Shown in pieces: positions 1-12,000 of a stretch of DNA of 64,000 bases. Each line of letters opens with the position of its first letter. Positions within the stretch are counted from its first letter, which is position 1. Source of the stretch: Lathyrus oleraceus (lineage: Eukaryota > Streptophyta > Magnoliopsida > Fabales > Fabaceae); the NCBI RefSeq assembly GCF_024323335.1, contig NC_066579.1, forward strand, positions 133,664,354 to 133,728,353, in the 5' to 3' direction. The notes beneath the pieces are model-generated. The model saw nothing but the letters and a program-made list of their open reading frames with translations. It was not told the DNA's origin and ran no database searches. Both the position numbers and the translations under genes were made by a program.

Positions 1-1009
1 AACCTAAAATCATAAAAACGTTTGAAATGAGAAATCCAAAAATAAAAAGTAGAATACAAAGAATTAAAGTGAAAAGAAGATAACCGACCAGTAGTAGAAT
101 TTGGTAATATAGTATATCATTATCTCTAAAGTTATCTAAAATATAAAGTCTCCCAAGTTTATGACAGGTCCTAAAATTAGCCTTTCGAAATGTGGAGGAA
201 ATATAATTGAGTAATCATAATCATATAATTGATTAACAAAAGTAACACTCAAAGTAAGGTTGAGAATATGATAAACTTCGTAACATTTAAAATTAGGTGT
301 GAAGATGAAACCAATTCCTGCTAACTATTGACCACCCTTTTACAGCTGGTATAGTATTTATATCAACAAAACTCATAATAAAGTGAATATATGTTTATCG
401 TCTCCTCAAGAAGTGATGCGATAGTACAACTTGAAGGTGATGATCACTATTTTAAGCAGAAAAGGATTTAAGAGTGTTTTGTTTCATAAACTAAAAACAA
501 AAGTATAATATAAAGATAGATAGATGTTGAATTTAGACAATAATTACAATAACCACTTGCATATCAACTATCACTTACACATTATCGATATCAATGCATA
601 GTATCACATATTCCTCAACAATATTATCCAAGTTTCAAATAACATCCTAATTGTATTATTTATTCGACGATATATGTGAACACCATAAGACAATATTAAG
701 TTTCAATAATATATATATGAATATCAAATCTATACCTATCTCTAAAATCTAGCTTTTAAGAGATAATTACCTAGGTCTAAACTTACATAGCATTTCTCAT
801 CGGAGGTCTAAGTTTAAAAATCATGTTAAAAACAATCGAGGCATGTTTAGGTATAAATGTTTTTCATTGGTTTACACCTAATATTACCTCTCGATTTCAG
901 ATATATTCACAAACATGATACAAATATAACAAATCATTAAACGAAAGTGTAAAGATCAAATATGTTTGATTAACTTAAGCAAGCATAATGAAATGGTGAA
1001 CATAGAACA
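1..1009. other. Unclassified AT-rich non-coding DNA
   Basis: No long open frame, RNA gene or recognisable element edge is visible here. The stretch is AT-rich with short AT runs such as the one near 710-720. A segment near 395-430 carries TTTATCGTCTCC followed by GATGCGATAGT. A similar motif recurs at about 15511-15536 between two LTR pieces, so this is probably the non-coding part of a dispersed retroelement. I cannot name the family. Confidence 0.4.
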
Positions 1010-2579
1010 TGTAACACCCCAATTTTTTATTTATTTTATTTTAATCGATCAGTTTTGGAGTGTTTTTGAGTTATTTAATTATTTTAGTTATTTTTATGAG
1101 TGTGGATAGTAATTATTATAATTTTATTTATTTAAAATAATGGAGAAAAATGAGATGTTGTGCTCTAGTGTTTAATAAAAAGAGAGGTGAATTAAATTAG
1201 TGAGAGTGGAGGGGAGTTTTCAAAATTAATTAAAATAAAAGAGAATTAATTTTTATCTATTTAAATCGAAAAGTTGAGAGAGAGTTGTGTTAGTACGTGT
1301 TTGTAGTGAAAAAAGGCAAGAAAAGAGAAACCCTGGGAGAGCTTTTGGAATGAGAAGAGATAACCTCCATATCTAAAGCTTCAAGCTTTGTTGCAAGTTC
1401 GAGGTAGGGAGACTGTTATGCTATGAGTGTTTTGGCATGAAGGATGAAGATGATTCCCTATCCTCTTTCTCTTTTCTTTCTATTTTTCTTGAGATGGTTT
1501 ATGCAAAACCTCTCTTGATTGCGGTGATATACTGTGAACTTTGTGTTGTATTGTTGATTGATTTTTGTATGAAATTGTATGTGTAATTCCGAGTTTTAAT
1601 GTTCATGCTGATACACTTTAAATTGATAAACATATTAATGGTTTTGTGGTCAATCGATGATATAAATGATTAATATGTGCGAAATCGACACATTTAATGA
1701 TGTATAAGTGATGTACGATGATTTGTTGTGAGTTTTAGATTTTTTGGAATCATAATCAGAGCTTCGAAAGTGCTCCAATGGTGAAAATGTAGAAATATGC
1801 GTTCTACATAGCGGTGACGGACGTCACCTTCATGACGGAACAACTATCACTACATTGGGATAAGCTGATGAATGTCAGCGATGTGACAGGCCAACTGTCA
1901 TGGCTTCAACGACGAGCTCCTGGCATAGGCGTCATCATGTTGACATGTATGTGAGAAAGACAGGTGACAGGTAGGCGTGACGACTGTCATGCCTTAAGGG
2001 TTGATCGTCATTCCTTGTTTGACCGATTTTGCATTGCTCAGCTCAATTTTTTGTGTGAATTCAGTTTTTAATGTTTATTTGATGTTGTTTTAATGTTGTT
2101 GATGAGTATCGATGAGTTTTGTCAAGAAATTATTAATTTAATTATTATGTCGAATTTGTGATGAATGCCTCATGAGGAGGAAAAATGTTGAGTTATGCTG
2201 AGATGTTTGGTTCAGAGAGGAACCATTGTGGTGACCTTGTATTGGTAATATTCATGCTAAGTTTTAGGTTCAAAGAGGAACCAATGACAAGTATTGGTTT
2301 TGGAGGTTTAGGACAAGTATTTCACTTGTTTGTTGCATTCATGCATCATGTATATCAGTGATAGGTAGGACTTAGGTCCAGTGATGAGTTAGGACTTCGA
2401 TCCAGTAACGAGTCTCAGGTTCAGGGAGGAACTAATGACGAGTTGCATGGTTCATAGAGGAACCAGGTTCACAAAGCAACCAGTGACAAGTGGAATAATC
2501 AGTAACATACCTCTGATATCCAAAACCTTGGTACCACTAGAGGATATGAATGCATTGCATACATAACCGCATTTATGAT
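1010..2579 (+). mobile_element. LTR of a Ty3/gypsy-like element, cut at its right end
   Basis: The block opens with TGTAACACCCCAATTTTT, a typical plant gypsy LTR start. It goes on through an AT-rich U3-like part, an AGAGAAACCCTGGGAG segment near 1324, and a GC-richer part with many TGACGG/TGTCA motifs (1810-2010). From 2200 to 2500 short degenerate direct repeats of the form GGTTCAGAGAGGAACCA recur. No primer-binding site follows; instead a minus-strand Ogre-type LTR begins near 2580, so the 3' end of this LTR is missing. Chromovirus membership is a guess from the general look of the LTR. The reverse-strand LTR end at 47010-47527 starts with the related TGTAGCACCCCAAT. Confidence 0.55.
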
Positions 2580-3139
2580 CTGAAGCTACCTGGAAATATA
2601 CTCGAATGCGTGGCACGATCGAACATACAACAGATTCGCCACCGGACTTTATTTATCCTAAAAGAGGGAGGGAAAATATCGATAAAACCCGAGACAAAAT
2701 AGAAACGGGTCAGGAATTTGTATATGTAAGGGGAATGTATTAACACCCTTCACATCCATGGTACTCCATGGGAATTATTTTGATTGCTCTTGCTTTAATG
2801 GGTGTTGTTATCTTCATGTACCTGCAAAAATAGAAAATGGGTTAGAAAGAGAGTGCTCGAGGAGGATTGAGGCCCTTATGCCTACATATTCTCATAGTGC
2901 AATGAGAAAGTTAGAGCCTCGTAGTTCGTGGAACTAGAGAAAGAAAAGGGTGAAAATAAAGAAAAGTTCTCTCCAAGGATTCACATCCTCAAGCCTACAT
3001 ATGCTTATAGTTAAATAAGGAAGTCAGAGCTCCGTATTTTGGAGGACAATGACTGAAAGGAAGAAAGACCGGGGGTGGTGTTTAAACCGGAAAAAGACTA
3101 GAAAATGACTGAAGCAGTGTTTAAACCAAAAGAAAACAA

Positions 3140-3715
3140 AGAAGTACTGAAATGGTATCAAAACCAAGAAAAATGGTGTTAACCATGAAGGTGAGTAACC
3201 CAAATTGTAGTGTCATAACCAAGAACATAAATATAAAAGGTGGTGTAAAAACCAAGAATGGGTGTGAACCATGAAGGTGATTAACCCAAATGGAAAGAAT
3301 ATGGTCTTATAACCGAGAATATGTGATTAACCAAGGAAAGGGTATGTTAACCATTAGAGATGATTAATCCAAAAGGAGAGAATATACTCTTTTAATCGAG
3401 AATCAATGATTAACCAAGGAAAAGGTATGTGAACCATAAGAGGTGGTTAACCCAAAAGGATAGAAGATGGTCTTTTAACCGAGAATCAGTGATTAACCAA
3501 GGAAAGGGTATGTTAACCATAAGAGGTGATTAACCCTAAAGGATAGAAAATGGAATTTTAAACCTAGAATCCGTGATTAACCAAGGAAAGGGTATGTTAA
3601 CCATAAGAGGTGATTGACCCAAAAGGAAAGAATATGGTCTTTTAACCGAGAATCGATGATTAACCAAGGAAGGGTATGTTAACCATAAGAGGTGATTAAC
3701 CCAAAAGAGGAAATA
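3140..3715. repeat. Tandem repeat, period about 83 bp, inside an LTR
   Basis: The phrase GATTAACCAAGG recurs at about 3326, 3408, 3491, 3574 and 3658, giving a period close to 83 bp. Each unit also contains CCATAAGAGGTGATTAACCC and TTTTAACCGAGAATC. Copies are degenerate and fade towards the left edge. The block lies inside the minus-strand LTR, at the position where the related LTR at 50186-55918 carries a different tandem repeat. Confidence 0.85.
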
Positions 3716-4228
3716 AAATGATGGTGTTTAAACCAAGAGAAACTTGAGATGGTGAGCCACAAGGCTAGATACAAACTTGATAGTGAATTGAATTGAATTA
3801 CGCTAAAGTCTATCACTAGAGATGAATACTTTGAGCAACTTGATCATTCGTCCCGTACCCAAAATATTCAGAATATGGATAGGAATGGTCCCTCTCACCC
3901 CTTCTCTATTGATTAAGGCTCATAACATTCAATCCTTGTTAATGTCTAACAAGTTGTTAAAACAGGTTCTCAGAGATGCTCTATGGGGATGAGGCAGATG
4001 GCTAGTTCCTTGACTTGAGCTTGAGGTCTTGTACTTTTTAGAAAGCTTGAGCTCTAAAGTAACAGAGGAAAGTTCAATCAAGTGACAAAGAGACTTATGG
4101 TCACCTGGCAAAGACAAAGGGAATGTGTGCAAAGTCAAAGGATCTAGTTGATCAAATGGAATTTGATCAAGCTAAATCAAAGGGAAGGATATGTATAAAA
4201 CACATAATGCATGATCATACAAAGACTA

Positions 4229-4350
4229 GCCTAGGGTCTCATTGTTAGGTAGCCCAAGAGTAAGCCACGTGGGTGCAAAAGTGTACTAAGCCTAGGTCTC
4301 ATTGTTAGATAGCCCAAGATTAAGCCACATGTGTGCTAATCTGTGCTACC
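4229..4350. repeat. Two-copy direct repeat of about 60 bp
   Basis: GCCTAGGGTCTCATTGTTAG at 4229 is repeated with small changes at about 4290. Both copies continue into AGCCCAAGA(G/T)TAAGCCAC. It is a local duplication within LTR-derived DNA. Confidence 0.7.
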
Positions 4351-4370
4351 TTAAATAAATGAATGTGATA

Positions 4371-5601
4371 AGCAGAGGTATAAGACATTGAACAATAAAC
4401 AAGATGACAAGATCACATGTTCAAAAGTTCAACAGATGAACAAGGTATACGTGATGAAGAGGTCAATGAGTCCAAGGTCACTCTAAATCAAGCATAGGTC
4501 TAAGTCATAAGTCCTAAGTCCAACATATCACTCCAAGTCAAGCATGGGTCTTAAGGATCAAGTATATTCATTTTATCATGTTTTGATTCATTGAGATTGT
4601 CAAGAAAACCAAACACAAGATAAGAAACATAAGATGAATAAGACAACATGAATAATTCGTGTAAGTGAGATGATGAATAATGAGACATGAAAGTAAATTA
4701 CAAGAAGACAAATTGCAAGAATGTAAAGTGTTAGAGGTTTAGAAGTTATATGTTAGGTGTTAAATGTTAGAAGGCAAGTTCAAGTCACCATATTAGGATC
4801 ATTTATCAACAAGTCAAAGGACTCAAACATATGTTACACCAAGGGATAGACTATCACTAACTCAAGATGTCAAAAATATGATCAAATGATCATCTATCAA
4901 CATATTGAGTTAGAGAAGATTGAATCAACCAAGGGACCATGTATCAATGATTTGAAATGGTGAATATCTCATCAACCAAGAAATCACTCAAGAAAAGTCA
5001 AAAGGATGACAAAATTTGAATTAAAAATGAAATACAAAAGATTTAAAATTTGATTAAAAAGAGAAATTAAAGATAAAATTCCAAACCATCAGCCAAACAA
5101 TGAATAAACTGCCAAGAAAAATAATCAAAGTCCCAAATATTACTCATGAATAGATTTCAAAAGTTGGATGCAAAAAGGTTTGAAAATGATTTAAAAATAA
5201 TTTGCAAAAAGAAATTAAAAGAAAAATGAAATAAAAATAACTAAAAATGCAAAAATGATTTTAAAAAATGTATGTGATACAAAATATTTTTAGAGACCTT
5301 GTGTAAAATGTTTGGATCAAATTGAATTAAAAATGAGTGAGAAATTAATTGGAAAATAAATAGAAATAGAAAGGAAGATAAAGTAAAACAAATAAAAGGA
5401 AAAGGGCGCCAACAACTATGTGATTTGAAAAACATGCGCTGGCGCTATACCATTGGCTAGGATATTTGAATCACGCGCATATCAACTTCATCTTCAACCT
5501 CCCTTTGATTTTTGCAACACCATGAACTCGGTGTTTTTGGAAAAAATCTCACACGTGTCAGTAACAACAACCATCATCATTCATGTCTCTTTGCTTCTGA
5601 G
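4371..5601 (-). mobile_element. Ogre-type LTR fragment (subfamily A), middle part
   Basis: This stretch is homologous to about 6600-7828. Both contain the block CTATCACTAACTCAA, the long AT-rich tract with AAAATGAATTAAAAA, and then CATGTCTCTTTGCT. The fragment stops in mid-LTR at about 5601, where the 3' terminus of another minus-strand LTR (TGTAAATTTTTTGAGATTAAGC) begins. So two LTR copies in the same orientation lie head to tail, the first lacking its 5' portion. This is the same architecture as the large array at 15645-40030, with a different breakpoint. Confidence 0.6.
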
Positions 5602-8600
5602 TGTCGTGGTGTAAATTTTTTGAGATTAAGCTATTGATTAATTTAACTCATAAAAAGCAAGAGTCTCCATCGAACCTTATTATTTCCAAAGGGAATGGGA
5701 AAAGGGTCGAACAAAATCCACAAAAAACAAAAGAGAAATCTGGATACGGGGGTTGGTGATGCAATGGGGAGGTATTAACACCCCTCACATCTATGATACT
5801 CCATAGGAACCACTTGCAAATCTGTGTTTATAAATAGGATGGTTTGTTTGTTGATTAATTTTAATTTGAAAAGACATTTTGTCGTATTCGAGTAGAAAAA
5901 CTTAGCTTACTACCCACAACTATGAGGAAATGAGCATTTGCATCATCTTGAAATGGAGGACTTTTACTTGGACTTTCTCACAAGCACACCTCAACATTCA
6001 AGTGGAAAATGTCAATCTTTTCTCAACATATTGTAGAAGTATAGTGGTTTGCATCACTACAAGAATAGACTAACATCCAATATTTTTTTTAAGAAGGCTC
6101 TTAAAAGGAAACACACAAAGGCACAAAAAGAAGTTTGATGAGGTTTGTCTTTTTTAGAAGTAAAAAAACATTTTAAGTATGCTTAAATGTTTTTGCATTT
6201 ATTGAAAAAAGTATTTTTTGGATCGCTTGACAAAGTCAAGGTTTATTAAGAAAAGGTGTGAAGTTTTAAAACAAGAGGTTTTTTAAGTAGAGAGAAGTTT
6301 TGAAAATTAAAGAAGTGGGAGGGAGATGAAGAGACTATCCTAAAGCATAAAGTAAATGACATGAAATAAAATGTCTCATTGTAAGGTACCACAAGATGGA
6401 ACAAGTATTTGACATTGGTCAAAACAATCATTTCACTCCCTTTGAATTGAGCCACAAGATGTAAAAAAGCACATGAACAGATGAATATCAAAATATCCAA
6501 ATGAATAACATAGCCACAAATCCACAAAGAAACATCCAAGTCTTGGATTGAATATCAAATGGGTCTAGAGGGATCACAAGGTCTCATATGAATCACAAAG
6601 TATCAAATATACTCCAAGCAAGGGAAAAGCACTAAGTCCAAAATACTCCACAAGTAAGGGATGGTAACACAAAGTCCATAAGATCAGATTAAATCTTTTT
6701 AGGGTTTTAGCCATTTTATCATGTTTTTGTTCTTTTGAAATAACAAGGCAAAGAGAGTAAGAAAGAGTAAAAGGGAGGAATTCTAATGACATGAATGTAA
6801 GTGACATAAATGTAAAGAGCACAAATATAAAGTTATGAGGTTAGATGTTAGATATAACAAGTTAGTGATCATGAGGCAAGCAATGTATGTGGCAATCATG
6901 TTAGAGTGTTGATACAAAATCAAACTCTTAAGGCATGAAGCAGAATTGTTTAAAACTCAAAGAAGAAAGAAAAGAACAAAAGGAAAAATGAAAGCAAGCT
7001 CAAGTTTTTGACTTAGGATCCAGTATCAAGCAAGTCAAGGGACCCAAACATATGGAACAACCTAGGGATAACCTATCACTAACTCAAAGTATCAAAAATA
7101 TGATCAAATGATCACCTATCAACATATTAAATTAGAGAAGATTGAACCAACCTAAGAGACCATCTATGTATGACTTGGAATGTAGAAGCATTGATCAACC
7201 AAGTCAAAAACTCAAGCTAAAATATCAAGTTGCACAAAAATGAATGAAAAAAGGATTTAAAATTGATTAAAAAGGGAAATTAAAGAGAAAATTCAAATCA
7301 AGCACCAAAACATAAAATAAATGGTTGAGAAAATTACGAGAAGTCAGAAATATTAAAAATAAAAGGACCTCAAAAGTTGGAAGCAAAAATATTTAAAAAT
7401 GATCAAAAATAAAAATGGAAAATGAAAATTAAATGAAAAATAAAGTAAAATATTAATTAAATGTAAAAATGATTCTTAAAATTATGCAAAAAATAAATGT
7501 GATGAAAAATATTTGTATGGGTTTTCTGTAAAATTTTTGATGAAAAATGAATTAAAAATCATCCAAAATTAAATCAGAAAAGAAGAGGAAAATAAAAATG
7601 AATAAAAAAGAAATAAAAAAGAATGTTTAAAAATGGGCACGCCAACGGCTATCAAGCGTGTCAGGCTGGGATTGGATGGATTCAAATGTTAGGAACCAAA
7701 ACGCCCGCATCAGCTTCATCTTCAACCTTGAGTTGATTTTGCAAGCTTCATGAACTTGAAGTTTTAAGCTCAAACAACATGCATTTAATTATCAACATTC
7801 ATCATCGTTCATGTCTCTTTGCTCTAGAGCCATTGATTGGCTTTGAGCAAAGAGAATTTGCTCAAGAGCACGAAGAACCCTAGTTCTTAAAAATAAAATC
7901 AAATGATGAATATGAAGAACAAATTCAAGGTAGTTGAGGGATTTTGATCAGTGAATCACGACGAACACACTGGTAACTTGTTTGCTCAGAAATGTAACTC
8001 ATATCTACCTTTCCCGTTGAAGCTTCAGAGGCCAACATTGGTGGATTTGCGAGCATGGTTCCGAGGAGTTTTAAGGCACGATAATGCTTCATTCAACTTT
8101 AGAAGGTGCCGATGAGTGATTATGGGTGAAGATGTGAAGCTAAAAGAGCTTAAATCGAAGAAATGGTTAACTGGTTTTTTAAGGTATCAGGTTCAAATGG
8201 TGTCATAGTTTCCTTGGATATCAAAGCTTGGAAATAAAGGAAAATGCTTCCTCTATTTATAGGAAATGAAATGAGATCATGGTACGTGTGAAATGGAAGC
8301 AAATTCGTGTGAATTAGGTCAAACGTTTGATGATTTGCCAAGTGTGTGAGAGTGAGGGTGAAATTTGTGAATTAGCACTTGAAACCAGTTATTTTATGTT
8401 TGTTCATATGCGTTCTAGGTCCTCAAATGAGTTGCACATGTGCAGGTGGTTCCAAATTACAAATAGCATGAAATTCGTGACCTGAAAGTTGCGCAAGAAG
8501 CATAGTCCATGGTACCGTGTTATAGCTTAGGCAAAATGAAATCCATTCGTGTGTTTTGAGATGTTTCTTGTGCAAAATGTTCTCCTCATGGTGAAGAATC

Positions 8601-9086
8601 AGATGCAAAAAGAATCAAATCAAAAGGATGCTTGAGTTGGAAATGGCATGGATGGAAAGTTGGGGTTGTGACCTGAAATTCTAGGTCAGACATTAGATTG
8701 ACCAGGTCTTGGGCCTACTTTTGTGCACCCATGGGCATCTTAGAAAATTCAAAAATTGACGGGCTTAGAGACAAAACGGATGTTTGACCCTTGAAGCAAA
8801 GTTATACAGGAGTTCAAATGTCACATTGGCTCAAAGTGATTCCTAAAATGTTGAGAAATGAGAGAGTTATGGTGTTTGGACCAAGCGACATGCCATACTT
8901 GATTTTAGCTCAACGAAACATGTAATAACTTGTGCTTTCTTTCCATTTTATTGCATCCAAAGACCCAATGATGAACACTTGAATACCAAATGAAGGAAAC
9001 TTGATTTTCCTTTGAAGAATCTTGATAGTTACTTGAGAGTTGGATGGAGATGGCATGGAAATAAACACATGAACCATACTTGAATT
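5602..9086 (-). mobile_element. Ogre-type LTR, left part, interrupted at 9087
   Basis: The minus-strand LTR begins at its 3' terminus (TGTAAATTTTTTGAGATTAAGC near 5610) and includes the conserved segment around CTCACATCTATGATACTCCA. A minus-strand TATA box (CCTATAAATAGAGG) lies at 8250-8263. At 9087 a plus-strand LTR interrupts it. The LTR appears to resume at 14475 and reach its 5' terminus at 14910. The two parts together make about 3.9 kb, a plausible full LTR. Confidence 0.7.
8250..8263 (-). promoter_or_regulatory. TATA box of the minus-strand Ogre-type LTR
   Basis: CCTCTATTTATAGG reads CCTATAAATAGAGG on the minus strand. It aligns with the TATA region of the plus-strand LTR at 62038-62048, so it is the likely core promoter of the LTR at 5602-14910. 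Activity is unknown. Confidence 0.6.
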
Positions 9087-12000
9087 TGTAAGACCCCAAT
9101 TTTGACCCTAAGATCCCTCATTCCATCTCATCATATTTTCATTGGCATTGAGATCACATCTTGGTATCCTTCTCACCTATAATTCCTTGGGTTTGAATTG
9201 GTAGAGATCACCAAGAATTTGTGATTGTATCATACTTCATTTTCCTTGTTTACTAACAAAATACCAAAAATATGTCTAGTGTAGTGTTATTTCTTTTGTA
9301 GGTAGTGTGTGCATCCACATGCGCCTCATCAAGCTCACAACTAGGGTTTGAGACCCTTAATGCAAGAGATCGAGTTAGCAAAGGTTCACAATGGTTCTAA
9401 TCATCATATATGGATCCCCATGTTCTTCATTTGTTATTTTGATCAGTAATTCACCAAGAGTTTGAAGCTTGTTTGTCAAGGAAACCCTAATTCATCTGGG
9501 TATTTTATGTGACTTCCTCAATAAGTTTCTTCAACAATTGGTCAAATATATCAAGGGATATTCCATTATACTTCATCATAAGCATATATGATTCTCCATG
9601 AACCCCAAAGAGAAAAGGAACTTCAAGTTTACAAGTTGGTTCAAGGAGGTTGACAAGAAAAGTCAACTGGTCAAACCTAGGGTTCCCTAGATCTTATCTC
9701 TTACAATTTTTGTTATATGAAAATGATTCCAAGAGAACAGTTACTCTTTATGACTTTCCAAACAACTTTCATGTTGGTATCAAGAGCTAATATTTCTTGT
9801 AAAGTCATTTCATATGGTGAATGATTATAGGTCATTTTATTTGTGCCCTAGATAGGAGGTCAACTTCCAAGAACCATAACTTCATAAATTTTTATGATAT
9901 GAAGATGGTCCAAGTTTCATGATCAATTTCAAGATGTCTTCTACAACTTTTATTCTTTCAGAAAGGTCAAATTCCACTTTTAAGGGCATGTTCCACGAGG
10001 AAACATTATAGGTCATTTTGGTCCATCATCATTGAACAAGCATTTTTCCTCAACTTTTAAAATCCATAAATCCATCATGCAAGATCCAAATGGTGTCAAA
10101 TTTGCGACCAAATTGGGTATAATGGAAAGAGATGCAACTTTTAAGAAGGAACTAAAGTCATTTGAAGCTCATAGCAAAAGTTATTCAAGGTGGAAAAAAG
10201 GGTCATTTGACTTTTAACTTAGAAAATTTTCAAGTATGTTTGATTCCTCCAACTTCAACACCGAAATTCATCATGATCCTAGCTTCAAATGAAAAACTTT
10301 CAAACATAAAAGTTGTTCCCCTTCATGCTAGCTTTCCAAAGAGTCCAAAGATAATTTAATTTGGATTAAAATTGAGGGACTTGCACATGGTTCCTTTGTT
10401 TGGTTTGGTTTGGCAACTTTTGAACTCAATTTTCAAACAAATTTGCATGGCTTCATGTTATGACTTCAACATCAATTGTACACGAATTGGAAGTGGATTG
10501 CATCATTATTTGGGCTTAAATGCATACCCATGCACCGATGCACATCACTTTCTATTTTTTATTCACATTGGAGTGGTGTGGAAATCACTTTGCAATGCCT
10601 ATTTAATGAGCTCATTGGCCTCATAATTGAGGAGGACCCTTGCCAAGCCTTGATCAATAATCCCTAACCTCCATTGATAAAATACCTTAAAGGTTTAATT
10701 TGAAATCAAGCTTCTAGTTCAATTTCTGTTTTTGAACTAGAACTCTAAGGATTCAAAGTCATTTGTGTTCTAATCATCTCCTGCAAGCAAGAGGAAGCAA
10801 GGCCAATTGAATTTGCATCAAGATCTAGCCCAGAGTACATCACCCAAAGGTGAAATTTATCAAATTCAAGTGTTCAATTCTCTCTCATTTCTCCATAACT
10901 TTTATTGATTTATGATTGGATGAAGTCCTACCAATGTAGGTAACAATATTGAGTTGCTTTGAGGATGAACCGAGGAAACTCAGTTTGCATAACTCATTTT
11001 TCAATTCCATATATCTTTCTATAGAGTGAGAATTGGAAGAATTGGAGGTCAGATTCGAGATCCTGGCATTTTCTCTTCAAAATAGTATATGGATCATACA
11101 TTTTGGTGAAATTTTTTGATGAACCAGTCCGGTGACCTGGCTGGAGAAGATGACCGGAGCTAGGACCCCGGTAGTGTGCTGACATCAATCCAGACCATCT
11201 GATCCTTTACCATGTTATAATTTCAGCCTTTGATCTTGATTACTAATGTTGCATACGCATTGGCTGGGGTGCACCATGGATGACACATGCTTGGCCATCC
11301 GATATGTCACCTCAATTAATGAGGGAGATCTGATGACCCTCATTTTTTCTATTTTCTTTTATTTTCTGATTAATATTTTAGTTAGCATTTTCTTATTTAA
11401 TTCATTATAAATTCAATATTAATCCAAAACATACGGGACTTTCACAAAAAGGTCTCAAATAATTTATTTTTCCATTTTCTAAATTAATTTTTTTTGTATT
11501 GGATTTGATATTTTTAGTGAATTAAATGAATTTTGACTTATTTTTAATTGATTTTAAATACTTCTGATTTTTCATAAATTCCCAAAAAATTAGTCTAAGG
11601 TCATTTGATCTTGTTTGGCCTATGATAAATCCCCTGGCCATTTATTTGGTGATTTGAAGGGATTTGAAGTTTTTCATCTTCAAAAATACATTTTTATTCA
11701 TTTAAAATTTGATTTTAATTTGTTTTGTTTTAAAATTATGTTGAGCTATTTGGTTAACTTTGTTTTGACTCATCTTTTGTCTGGCCTTGATCTTGGTAGA
11801 ATTGGACTTCAATTTGATAAATACCATTGGATTTAGGGGGTTGATGAAGTTTGAACTTCATCCCTCAAAATGAATGGATGGTATTGATCAAATGAAATTC
11901 ATCCCTTGATCAATTTGGGATTTCTTTTCACTTCATCTTCATTTCCTTCTTTCCCAATCCCCCATTGACCAATGAATTCTCACAAGATCAAATGCTAGTT

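Larger units (their letters stand above)
2580..4370 (-). mobile_element. Ogre/Tat-type LTR fragment, 3' part (subfamily B)
   Basis: Read on the minus strand this is the 3' end of a long LTR. The left edge (TGAAGCTACC, then a GATCGAACATACAACAG segment) aligns by eye with the left edge of the complete LTR at 50186-55918. Both continue through AACACCCTTCACATCC-type sequence, a tandem repeat block, and the shared block ATTCGTCCCGTACCCAAA (about 3846 here, 52151 there). The similarity fades after about 4250. The right boundary near 4370 is uncertain, because minus-strand sequence of the other LTR subfamily follows without a clear edge. Confidence 0.6.
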
